A DNA stretch of 64,000 bases from assembly GCA_025617375.2 (NCBI GenBank), contig JAMYGW020000003.1:1240001-1304000 (forward strand), given 5' to 3'. Shown here piece after piece: positions 38,252 to 49,118 of this stretch; position 1 is the first letter of the stretch; every line of letters starts with the position of its first letter. This DNA is from Acarospora socialis (Eukaryota > Ascomycota > Lecanoromycetes > Acarosporales > Acarosporaceae). The notes under the pieces were generated by a model. It was not told where the DNA came from and ran no database searches. It worked only from the letters and a program-made list of their open reading frames with translations. Both the position numbers and the translations under genes were made by a program.

Positions 38252-38549
38252 TAGCATTGGGTGTGATGTTAGATCATCTGCAATGACTCCGAGCTCGGAT
38301 GCGCGTACGTCCTTTCTGCCTTGCAATACACTTGGGATGGGTTACGCTGGTCTGTGTGTCAGTATGGCTTGATAGATACTATAGTCAATACCCCATTAGC
38401 AGTTGCAGAACGAAGATTCGGACCTAAGAAGCGTGTGAGACTTCAAATGGTGCTTGATTGGTAGCAGACTCCGTAGAAGCTACAACATGTCATGACCTTG
38501 CGGTCGTCTCGAACTGGCAAGATTGAACCGTACGATCACCTTCCCACAT

Positions 38550-39243
38550 CTATGCCACCAGCTCCACAATGCCTCCGGCCTCCTTGATCTTCCGCTCCGC
38601 CTCCTTGCTGAAGTATCTCGCCCGCACAACCATCGGTATCTGTGGAATCCTCCCCTTGCCCAACACCTTCGAGTAGCCTAACGGTAGGAGATCAAGAACG
38701 GGAGCGGTGTCTGTCTTCTTCTCGGCAAGGTACTCGTCACGTTTCTCGACTGGCACGAGCGACCAAAGCTATTATAACCACTTCCCGTCAGTAATCATTC
38801 CTCGCAAAAGTCCGCCGGCTCAGCAAATTCTTCCTCATTGCCCCCGAACTTTGACCTCCAGCTCGACCAATTTTCGGACCTAAGGCAAGGGAAGACGCAC
38901 TTTCTCCAGGTTGATCACCGGTTTCCAGAACTGGTTCTGCAGCTTGTGGAAATACCGCATCCCGACCTTCCCAAAGTAGCCCGGATGGTATTTGTCGAGA
39001 TTCGTCCGATGGTGATGTTGTCCACCCGCCATACCGCGACCACCTGGATGCTTGCGGTGCTTGCCGACACGGCCGTGGCCGGCGGATACGTGGCCGCGAC
39101 TGTGGAGTGGAAGGTTGAGGTTAGCAATCTTGAAGAACTAAGGGGGCGGCAAGCGCATTTTATGCGACAGAGTTGACCAGTCATGAGGAGCGAAGGGGGT
39201 TCTAAACGTACTGCTTTCTGGTTTTTGTCAATCGAGTAGGCAT
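38550..39243 (-). CDS. RPL28: 60S ribosomal protein uL15 (L28/L27a)
   Basis: Three exons, 39243-39212 (32 nt), 39099-38901 and 38768-38550, with introns of 112 and 132 nt, encode 149 residues, the exact family size. The protein opens [20 protein letters not shown], where the K-H codon is split by intron 1, then [40 protein letters not shown], and ends with [20 protein letters not shown]. Introns longer than those of neighbouring genes, with one right after the first few codons, are typical of fungal ribosomal protein genes. Located at the 60S surface near the exit tunnel side of domain II. Identification is secure. Confidence 0.97.
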
Positions 39244-39504
39244 ATTGATCGACGGTTTTGCGTTGACGGTGTCGCTTCGCGATCTTCAAATGTAAAGTGG
39301 TGCTGCTGGTGGGTGCCAAGACTCGCTCGCTTCGCTTAGTGCCGCTAGGGTCAAAACCCGCTTGATAGCTCGTACGACAAAGACATAAACCCTCAAGTCA
39401 GAGAGTATCAGCACTCCCAGCATGGTGAATTGAAATACCACGGTCATAATATTATCCCAACAAATATACGACTATGGACAGGGTCGTAAATAGGTGTGCT
39501 ATGA

Positions 39505-42500
39505 TTATGAGGCTTCTTTGGCCTTGAAGAAAGCCCTTAAGCTGTCCACCATCTCCGCGAATGGTTCCCCACTTGTACTCTGCCTTAAACCCTGCCTAAT
39601 CCAACCTGGGAGCTTTTCTTTGATCCGATTACTGCTATATCGCCGATCGAGGAGCAGTATGCTAGCATAATCATTCTGGTGACGGATTGCCCTCCCTATA
39701 CTCTGGTTCACGGCCCGCATACATGAGTTCTCATAGAGATCTCTGCCAGCAGTTTTGGCGTCTGCGACACTTCCTCCACGATCCACGACAGCTTTCTCAG
39801 CGTGTGCGATCTTCGCCTCCCATTCTGGGCTGTAGATGTTAGGGTATGGAAGACCGACGACAATGACGGCTCTTCCGAGTTTGTCGGAGAAGTTTATGCC
39901 TTCTGACATTTTACCGCCAACAACGGAAAGTAGTAAACCTCCGTCGCCTTTATCTATCGCATTGGAATACTGCTTCAAGATGTCCTCGACGCTCGTGTTA
40001 TCTTTGGACTCTCGGAAGATTGTCTTTGTCTCTGCTAACCGGTCCCATATAGACTTGGACGTTCCAGGTCTCCCTTGCCATCGTTGAGCAACCTGGTCTA
40101 GGTAAGCATAGCTGGGAAAGAAAGCCACGACGCCATCAGGAATGGCATGGCATATGCTCAGAAGGCCGGCACCTAGATCATCGATCATTGTTTTCGAGTT
40201 ACGTTGAGCGAAAGTGAAGTCGTACTCGGTACTATTTGGACCCGCCATTACCGGCCACGCGACAAGATTTTCTGCTGGGATGACATGCCCACAACTGAGT
40301 GTCGTCAGACGCTCAGAGGGTACGTACGAGAAAAGCCGGCTGATGTAATCTGACATCTGTAAATCCTGTGAGCATTTGACACGAAGTGTGATCGGTGAAA
40401 GTCTCATACAGGCGACATGGTCCCTCCGGCCAGTATCACAGCCCTGGCATTCTCCACAACCTCTCGAAACTGATATGTCGGATCCAGCAGCATATACTTC
40501 AACTTCACATCTCCATCATCCTCTGATCTTTCGAAGAAGAATCGGCCTTCGGCTGCTGGATCAGCAAGTATGGAGAGAAATCCCTGAATATGCGTCAAAA
40601 CCGGTATTGAAACTTCAATGTTATTTCGGTACGGTTGGCCATGGCCGAGACTGGCATCTTTCTTAGCTTGCTCCTCTACATCAACTATGTACCCGTCGAC
40701 CTTCCTAGCAAGCTTGCTTTCTTGGAGATAGTGCATGAGCTTGTAAAGGTTGATCTGATCAACGCCTTTTCCGGCTAACAGATCCACCGCCTTGATGACC
40801 GAACCCTTCCCCTTCGCATGATGCTGAAGATAAGCAGCAAGAGAGTCCAGTAACCGTACTAATTGGGTTACATAGACTCTGTTCTTGCCCTTTAATCGGT
40901 TTCGGAATTTCTGTAGATAAATGCCTAACTGAGCCCTTGACCGCTTGAGCTGGTGTAATGATATGGTGATCGAATGTAAGCTGCTGATGGTATCCATAAG
41001 ATTATGTGCTTCATCGACAATGACGATATGGCCTTTAAGAGAAAGCCCAAGAGCTTCCCTACTAGACTTCTGTAGCAGCAGTGGATAAGGAAGGGTAACA
41101 ATCTGGCAGAGTCAATATCAGATGCTGGAAAACGAACAGAAGCAGCCTCACCTCACTGGGCTGTATGGTTGGGCGAGAGGCATAGTATGGACATATACCC
41201 AACCTCTTACCTAAGTCTGGCAGATCTTCGATATCTCTTATACTGGCAAGTACATGGTCACGGAAGTCGTTGACCAACGGCTCGTTTTCCTTGTTCGGCA
41301 AATATGGGCATTTGTGCTCGGCTGAGGTTCCTGGCCGCTGAAGCTCGAGACATTTCTCGTTGATGGTCGTTGCACCTCGGAGGCTGGCAACTTTTGGGTT
41401 GATACATAGATTTCTCCTTGACCCTAGAGTAAGGTGCCTTATATTTCCCTCTTTAGCTGCTTCTGGAGCGCTTGACCGCTCGCTAAGGGCCGGTACTTCA
41501 TCCATGGTGATGGGTGAAAACTTTACCCTGCGCAGCTCATTAATGAACTGTGAGAGCTGAGAGTGCGTCCTCGAGCAATAGAAGATTTTCAGCTCATCCT
41601 CTGTCTTTTCCTCGTCATGCTGTGGGCCTCCTGGCACCATTTGAAGTTTCTTCATGAGCTCTTGGGTTGCTGCTGAGAAGCTACCGTGAGTGCCACATGA
41701 AGCCTGCTTCTCAAGCTCGTTACCGCTGTCAGTTTCGTAATCATCGAGCAGAAAACGGGCCTCGTCAGACTCTTCGCCGACCCTACTGTCCTTCTCCACC
41801 TTCTGCAATCGGATCAACATGGAAATGTAATACATGGTTAAGAAAACATACCATTCGTTTATATTGAGGCTCGCCGTTCTTCAAGCGCAACCGTTGACGC
41901 TGCTCTTTGTCACGAATCTTTGTGAGGCGTGCTTCGAGCTCTTTTGTTTGATCGCAAAAAGCCTTGCGCTTTTGATTCCGTGCATGCTCAAGCATCCATT
42001 CCGGCTCATCTTCGTCTGGACTCATACATCAGAAGGGGGTATGCCAATACGTCGCCTGTCGGAGAACTAAACCTTGTTCGATTGATTGAAGTTGCTCTTC
42101 GAGACTTCTCCTTTTGTGATCCCGGAGCCAAGTAAGTGAGCCACATATCAGACTCAATGACTTGCCCTACATCGGCATATCAGCAAGCTGTTAAGATAGA
42201 TAACAGTACTTGCGCCAAGAGGCTGTAGTTTGGGGCTCTTTGACGGAAAGTGTGCATTCACGAGTGGTCCATAACACTTAGGACATGTACCAAGGCACCT
42301 ACGAATGGACCCGTGGTAGGCGTCGGGGAGAGGTAGACCACACATTTGGCTTACCGTGCCTATGATAGATGAGCGGACAGTAAAGAAACGTCAGAATTTG
42401 CTACTGACCTGTTGGGGACTCAAAGATACCAACGTTCCCATTCTCAACACAATCGTACAAAGCATTCATGAACTGCAGCTGGATATCATAGGGCTCGTAG

Positions 42501-42532
42501 GGATGATGGAAATCTCTCTTCGACGGGTCCAT
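39505..42532 (-). CDS. CHL1: Chl1/DDX11-type Fe-S DNA helicase
   Basis: Superfamily 2 XPD-like helicase for sister-chromatid cohesion and replication-fork repair. Exons: 42532-42409, 42359-42355, 42166-42073, 42015-41852, 41802-41152, 41102-40410, 40356-39505; 860 residues (yeast Chl1 861). The Walker A motif ESPTGTGKS (about 38-46) is assembled from three exons, the middle one only 5 nt (GCACG). Four Fe-S cysteines occur in [24 protein letters not shown] and GICPYYA; motif II is VDEAHNL; later blocks are [14 protein letters not shown] and motif [17 protein letters not shown]. Intron 3 uses the acceptor gtccag to give IEQDEDEPEW. Divergent from SKT5. Confidence 0.94.
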
Positions 42533-43389
42533 GATGGGTTTTTGGATAGCGATAGAGGCTCTCAGATATAAAGTGCGACTGGTATATGCGATGAGTGTTT
42601 GATTGTTCTCTGCGCGGTTCAACCCCTGGCTACTACCACTGCCTTTGGAGGTATCACGTAAAATGTAAGTTTCAAACCATTTTCGTGAAGTTTACAACAA
42701 CGCACTGGAGGCCCTACTCTCAAACGAAATATCATCTTACCAACCATGAGTGTTTACTCGGCATGGGATTATACGTTCTCGCTGAGAAGCTGATTGGCGT
42801 CTTGCTTTGCACATTGACGTGATATTGTTAGCTCCCACCTGAGTTCATTCGATAATGGAGGATGGAGTAGTGGATTTCGGCATCAATCTAATGGTCAATA
42901 ATACCTTATGCTTTGAGCACTGAGCACTTTGTCCGCCTTTAACGTTACATGTATATAACTTTCCGGATTCAGTCTTAGTTACTTACCGTAGTCGCGAGAT
43001 CTAGCACAGAGCCGCCTCCTTAGTACACTAGAGACGAATCGACTGATGGATATTTACTCTGATGACTAACATGATATCAACCGTTGCTGCAGAATCTACA
43101 ACTCGCTGTGATCTTGGTCCTGTGTTACACGTACTGTACATTGCTCCACTAAATGATGCGAAATGATTGGCAAACTGATCGGGAATGAGCTCTGACGAAA
43201 AGAAATGCTTGGCCTTGTCCTATGAACTCCATCCCGGCAGAAGAATGTTTATCAAAGGATCTGCTCACTACCAACGGGCTGCCCTGCAAGAATTAGCTAT
43301 TGTGCACGCTTTTAGAGCCTTGCATACATGTACGCTCGGACATAACGCTTTCATATGATCTCACCCAACAACACGACATTATAACGGAA
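42533..43389. other. Promoter region between CHL1 and SKT5
   Basis: About 860 bp between divergent genes. No open frame with protein-like content and no repeat or RNA gene seen. Confidence 0.4.
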
Positions 43390-46259
43390 ATGAGCAACCG
43401 GCAAGGCTATACCCAGCCACAGCTGGGGGCGACATTCTACCCCGGGGGAACGGATGACTTTTACATGCCGGAGGTTATCTCACCGGCTCCACAACGGTGA
43501 GCAACCCCATCCGTTGCCTCGAAAGTCGCAAGAAGCGCTCCGTCTACCCCTGAAGCCGCTACAACGATCTGACTCGGTGACAGGGTCATGCCCGAAGTAC
43601 CTGAGCATATACAAGATAACCTTGCGCACCTGGAGTTAGAGGGCGACGGACCGAGCAGGTTGTCTGGGCCTCAATCTCCCGTTCAATATTCCGACTCGCA
43701 GTATTCAATGGTGTCTAACTTTCCGGACCGGGACTCGTCTTACTCAATCCCACAATATCCGCATGGTAGAGTGCAGGACAACAATCAATCTAGTCACGAG
43801 TCAGGGCGTTCAGGAGGTACTCATACCCTACAGCACAATCAGCAGTCCTCTCGGGCGTACTCGGTGTTGGATCAACCAAATTTCTCGCCATTTCCGAGGC
43901 TACACAATCCGCCTCCGAATGTTCCTCCCACGGATGACGAGAAGGAAGCTACACTTGAGCAGGCTAGAATTGGCGTGCTAAGTTCGAATGACCCAGAGAT
44001 GCAGTTGGCATGGGCACAGGATGCATTGGCATACGTAGAGGTCGCAATTCAACATGAGCTGCGCATCGCCGACAGTAAAGGGGCTCGAACTCAGACTCCG
44101 CGGATCGAACATCAATTACGAGTAGACGCGGTCAACGTTATCTCTTTCCTGGCAGAACAGCATCACCCCAGGGCGGAATTTCTTAGAGGTATGTGGCTCG
44201 AGTTCGGCAAATTTAACTTTCGGATGGACAAACCAGAAGCGTTCCGGTGTTATTCGAGGGCTGCCGCTGGAGGCTACGCAAGGGCGGAATACCGTATTGG
44301 CATGCAGTATGAGACTTCTAATGATCCGGAAAAGGCTCTCAGACACTACAACAAGGGCGTGGAGGCCGGGGACTCGGCATCAAACTATGTACGTGTCTTT
44401 ATAAGTTCACATGCTCGACAAAACTTCCACTTGTTTAAGAGTCCGCACTTATCGCTGACGAATGGTAGCGAATGGGAATGATGACGCTTTTGGGACAACA
44501 TGGTCAGAGACAAGATTATGTGCGTGGGGTACAGCTCATCAGGTTCGCTGCGCAAACAGCTGACGAGAACGCCCCGCAAGGAGCTTATGTGAGTACGCTT
44601 TATGCACACATATCAGTAGACGTCTTAATGGGTTCAGGTCTATGGTATGCTACAAGCACGAGAACTGCCACAAGTCAACATTCCGGAGACGTTTCTGCCT
44701 CTCGATGTAATAGGGGCCAGGATGAATATTGAAAAAGCGGCCTACCTTGGCTTCTCCAAAGCGCAAGTCAAGATGGGGTCGGCCTACGAGCTCTGCGAGC
44801 TCGGGTGCGAATTCAGTCCTGCATTGTCTCTACATTACAATGCCCTAGCAGCGAGACGAGGGGAGCCGGAAGCCGAAATGGCAATCAGCAAATGGTTTCT
44901 TTGCGGCTATGATGGAGTGTTTGAGAAGAACGAGGAGCTTGCGTTCACGCACGCGCAGCGCGCTGCACGAAGTGGTCTCTCCACGGCAGAATTTGCCATC
45001 GGCTACTTTTACGAGATTGGCATGTATGTTTCGGTTGATCTCGTGGAAGCTAGGAAATGGTACGCAAAAGCTGCAGAACATGGCAATAAGGACGCTACTG
45101 GTAGGATTGACGGCATATCACGGTCTAAGACACTCTCGAGGAAGGATCATGAGAACATAGCCATTGCTAAGATCAAATCACAATACGGATCTCACAGAGG
45201 CAAGCGACCTGATAGGTTCAAGACTGCCGCGCCTCCGATGCCTGCAATACCGGACAATACGGTCGATATGCCAGAACCCCAAACATCGAGGATACCCGCC
45301 AACAGACAGCCTTATCCGAATTCTTTCTCCGACAGCCAAGTTCCACAACGGCCTGGATCTGCAGCTCCATATCCCACAGACGACCGGCCGCCGCGCCTGA
45401 GCTCACGACTCGGCATGTCTAGCGGGTACACCAACCCCGGCCCGCGCCCAAGCTCAGCTTTTGGCATCAATCCAAACATTAGACCTGTGTCAGTAGCAAC
45501 CAATGCTGGGATTGCTCCTATTGGCCACTACCGTGGTACTTCCGGGCCCGACTATCCTCCCCAGCGACCCTACTCGACTGTAGACGACATGACAGGCGGA
45601 ATAGGTCGTGGCGCGCCCGGCATTCGCGTCGTCGCGGGCGCTCCGGGATCGACATATCGACATCCTGGCGGCTTTCCGCCCAATCAACCTCCAAGTGTCC
45701 CTCGGCCTAACGACGTCGTCAACCAACCTCAGCCACCCAAACTTGATATCGGCTTCTCTGCTCCTCTAGATCTTACAGGTCCTGATAAGAGGAGACGGCT
45801 GCAAAAGATGGATAACCCCAATCTCAGCAAACCGCAGCCTCTTCCACCTAATCTTGGTCACGACGTAGTCCCAGACCGTATATCCTCCAGAACACCCACA
45901 CTTACACATCCATCTCCACAAGCCTTTATGAACAACAGTCGTACAACAAGTCCTCACCGTACGACGGGACGGCCGGGATCTGCGGGGCGGTCAAGCCGGC
46001 AGGACTCGTTACCAACGCCGTCCAGCACGAAGCCTGCACACATCTCCGAGCCAGCAACACCAGCTGCCCCGGTCCCCCCAGCAAAATCGTCGCATCAAGC
46101 TATACCGGCTCGTAGCACGTCTCAACTTCCCGGGAAAGGTCCGAAGACTTTTGAGGAAATGGGGGTCCCGCAGGCAAAGTCCGATAGTGATTGCGTGAGT
46201 CTTAGTTCTTCACCTACCAGAAAGGCCGGTGCTGACATCCCCCATAGGTCCTGATGTGA
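43390..46259 (+). CDS. SKT5: Skt5/Chs4-type chitin synthase activator (Sel1 repeats)
   Basis: Activator and targeting factor of class IV chitin synthase (yeast Chs3 with Skt5/Chs4). Exons 43390-43496, 43584-44388, 44469-44588, 44638-46194, 46248-46259; 866 residues. Residues to about 190 are disordered and Ser/Pro/Gln-rich. Sel1 repeats then follow (AFRCYSRAAAGGYARAEYRI, EKALRHYNKGVEAGDSASNY, EEAL-type repeats such as ARKWYAKAAEHGNKDA), and a long Pro-rich tail. The final exon is 12 nt and completes a farnesylation-type CaaX box, CVLM: the Cys codon is the last of exon 4 and VLM plus stop is exon 5. Retaining the 53-nt intron instead gives an unconserved tail with no CaaX. Start at MSNRQGYTQPQ. 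Confidence 0.92.
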
Positions 46260-46698
46260 ACTTTTGCAAATTAGCGTGCTTACCAAATTCTTGTACCTTA
46301 TGGTCACATCTTCCTCGCATATTGGGGAGATATCCGGAAAGTGTTGGATTGTCAATTACGAACGCGAACTTTTACTATGTTATTAGAGAGGTCCAAGCAA
46401 GACTGTCGCCTCAAAAAATTGACGTCATAAAGCATGCAATCTCCCAATCGTCGTGATTAAAGGTGACTGCCTTTCTCGTATCAAGAACCTTTTCTGCATC
46501 CATGAGGGTCTCGTTTGTACGCAGGGTTTGCCCTAACGAACAGTGTTCGCTTCCGAAAGTGCCCTGCGTACAGCAGCAACGTTGCGTACCTTATTGTCCT
46601 AACATGCGTGGAGTCTTCTGAGTTACTCTTCGTGCACATCAAATATCCGACCTTCACTTCGGCTCAAGCGCATAATATTGTGGAAGCATTAATTGACC
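46260..46698. other. Intergenic, HOP2 promoter
   Basis: About 440 bp between SKT5 and HOP2, both plus strand. No gene seen. Confidence 0.4.
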
Positions 46699-47792
46699 AT
46701 GGCTCCTCGTAAAGAGAAAACCGAAAAGGCGTCTGCAGACCAAGGTTCTCAATTTCGCGGAGCCTGTACTGTACACTACCGGGCTGACCTCGCAACGCAG
46801 GGGCGAATTTGATCCTGAATTATCTTCGTGAGTTCCCTAGTCGTCGAACCTGATCCAGAACCGGTCGACTAACTGTCAGTGGCAGGGAAGCAAAAGTTAG
46901 TGGAAGCGTTCCGCATCACTCCCTCCCTCGGGCGCACTTGCTTCCTGATAGCTCACAACATGACAGCCGTCCGTATTCGGTACGTTTATGCGCTTGCTCC
47001 AACATACTTGGATGTTTCGAAAGAGCCTCCTTTGACGACTCGAGAGAGTAGGCAACCGATATTTCCGCGAACCTGCATAACAAGGTTACAAAAAGTAGGC
47101 CTTATCGATGAAGAAAAAGGAAAGATACACCTAGAGATTGACATGGACACAGCCAATGCAGCGAAAACGCTGAAGGAAATGCACGAGCGGAACGAGATTG
47201 CAGGGAGACCTGCTGGTACGTCCTTTACATAACCCGCGGAGACGTTGCTCCAATTTGGAGGGCTCAAGGCCGAGCACAAGGCTGATTAGGCGTGGAATGT
47301 AGGCAAGCAAACCGTTTACCACGCTCTTCAGGATCCTAACGACGTTGCGAGCCCGGAACAACTCGCGACCATGGATCAAGAGATTGAAGCCATGAGAGAA
47401 GAGATAGCCGCAGCCAAATCCAATGAGAGGCTCCTCAAAGCTAACCTAGCCACGCTCAACACGACGCTGTCAACGGAAGATCTACAGGGGGCTGTTATCG
47501 CGCTTGAGCTGGAGAAAGAGCAGACATTGGCCAGACTTCTGCTACTTAGGTCTGGGAGCGCGAAGCCAGTGTCTTCCAAAGAGAAGAAAGATGTCGACGA
47601 GGCGTGGACACAATGGCAGAGGCAATGGACCGTAAGGAAGAAGATAGCTATGGATGTGTGGGCACACGCCACGGAAGTCGTTCCAGAAGGGACTACCAAG
47701 GAGGAGCTTTGGGTGAGTGCGGTGTATCACACAAATTCTCCGGAGGGCTAACGTTAGTTCAGGACAGTCTCGGTTTAGAACTGGATCCATGA
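46699..47792 (+). CDS. HOP2: Hop2 homologous-pairing protein (TBPIP)
   Basis: Meiotic partner of Mnd1 that helps Dmc1/Rad51 find the homologous chromosome. Eight exons: 46699-46744, 46801-46827, 46886-46895, 46967-46979, 47052-47094, 47153-47215, 47303-47712, 47763-47792; 213 residues. Exons 3 and 4 are microexons of 10 and 13 nt and together rebuild the invariant winged-helix text LILNYLRKQNRPYSATDISA. Then NLHNKVTKTNAAKTLKEMHE and RPAGKQTVYHALQDPND cross further junctions. A Leu/Glu-rich coiled coil follows (about residues 85-150), then DEAWTQWQRQWTVRKKI and the end KEELWDSLGLELDP, whose last ten codons with the stop form a 30-nt exon. Every junction is GT-AG and frame-consistent. Intron density is far above that of the neighbours, common for meiotic genes. 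Confidence 0.9.
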
Positions 47793-49118
47793 TGCATCCA
47801 TTCTTGGAGGTCTGTGCTGGAGGTTACGAGTAATCCGACTATCACTGATTCGGACTTCACACTACCATAACCCGTATCAGAGGCCGTGAATAAAGTCTGC
47901 AGTCACAGCATATAACCCACGCAGCAGGTTTGTTGGCTTTATCAGGAAATCTCACTCGAGTTTGCCTATCTCTGCTCTGTTAGATATCTCTCTAGAATCC
48001 TGTACCGAAGTAGGCAGTTGATTAAACTATGAGGATACACTCCAGTTTACTTCGGGCCTCTGCATTATCGACGAACCCCGTAGAGCACAACTTCTGGACG
48101 AACTTGAAGAGGGCCACATCTGCAAGTGACCATATCCGTGACCATATCCCTCGAGAATAGCCTTGTCAAACGTCAGGTGCTCTGAATGTCTTACTTTCAA
48201 GCTTACGTACTCGTACCCAAAGTTGTGTCTCAGTGTCTCAGAGAGGTACAGTACATGTCATGTTTTCTCCGCCACCGGCCAAGTCGGAGAATTAATGATT
48301 GCTACCGTTTACATTTTCAATTTTACGTAGAGTACAGAATGTTTGTCGTAGAATGGAAGGAGCTCCTAGATGATACCGGCTTGATATCTTCTGATCGCTG
48401 ATGAAGTTTCTTGAAATAATCTGAGATCACCCACTGTCTGGTGTATGTAGCACCCTGTTTCCCTGGTCAAATGCGCTCGATCAGCTGCCATACCTTCTTA
48501 TCAATCTGCCCTCGAGTGCGTCACCAATATCGCCCCAAACAGCTTCCGGCCGCCATCTCTCGCCGGTCTACCCAGAATGTTGGTAACCTGTTGCGACTAG
48601 TTTCGAGTCTCTGGCACTGGGATCCACCCTAGAGATAGCCAGGAGGCTGAGGATGGCTCAGGGAAACCGAGATTGCGAATTGTCCAAGAAGCGCGTCAAT
48701 TGCAGGGGTGCAGGATCCAGGTGGAGCCCCATTCAAACTCTCTTCCGCTACCCCCTTTCATAACGTTGCTTGAATCCGCAGGTCTCTTTCGAGTTTCGTA
48801 CAGTGTTCTTGAAAGAATCAACCTCTCATCACGTCCGTGGAGTACACCGACGCGGTCGACTTTCTATGTTGAGATAGCGTTGCAGGCCCCAAACTCAAAA
48901 TAAGGTACTGACTGTATCAAGCGTGGTCTGGGGAAGCTCGCAGATCTTTTAGGCGACCATTCACACCGAGCGTCGAGATTTCGGGCGCAGAAACCATTCA
49001 CTGTCAGTTTCTGCACCACAAATACTCTGTGCTGAGTTAGCTGAGTTTTCAGTCTTTTACAAGCAACGACGCAAGAGCCGAAACGCCTTGACTGTTGAAA
49101 TAGCTCTGCGGCGCTGCT
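47793..49118. other. Intergenic, no supported gene
   Basis: About 1.3 kb. Contains a 12-bp unit repeated twice (GTGACCATATCC) at about 48126-48150. Short open frames near 48186-48401 and 48673-48903 lack domains and are not called. Confidence 0.4.

Noticed and set aside
48120-48155. Short tandem near 48.13 kb as a CRISPR-like or regulatory array
   Set aside because: Only two 12-bp units without spacers; an ordinary small duplication in a eukaryotic intergenic region.
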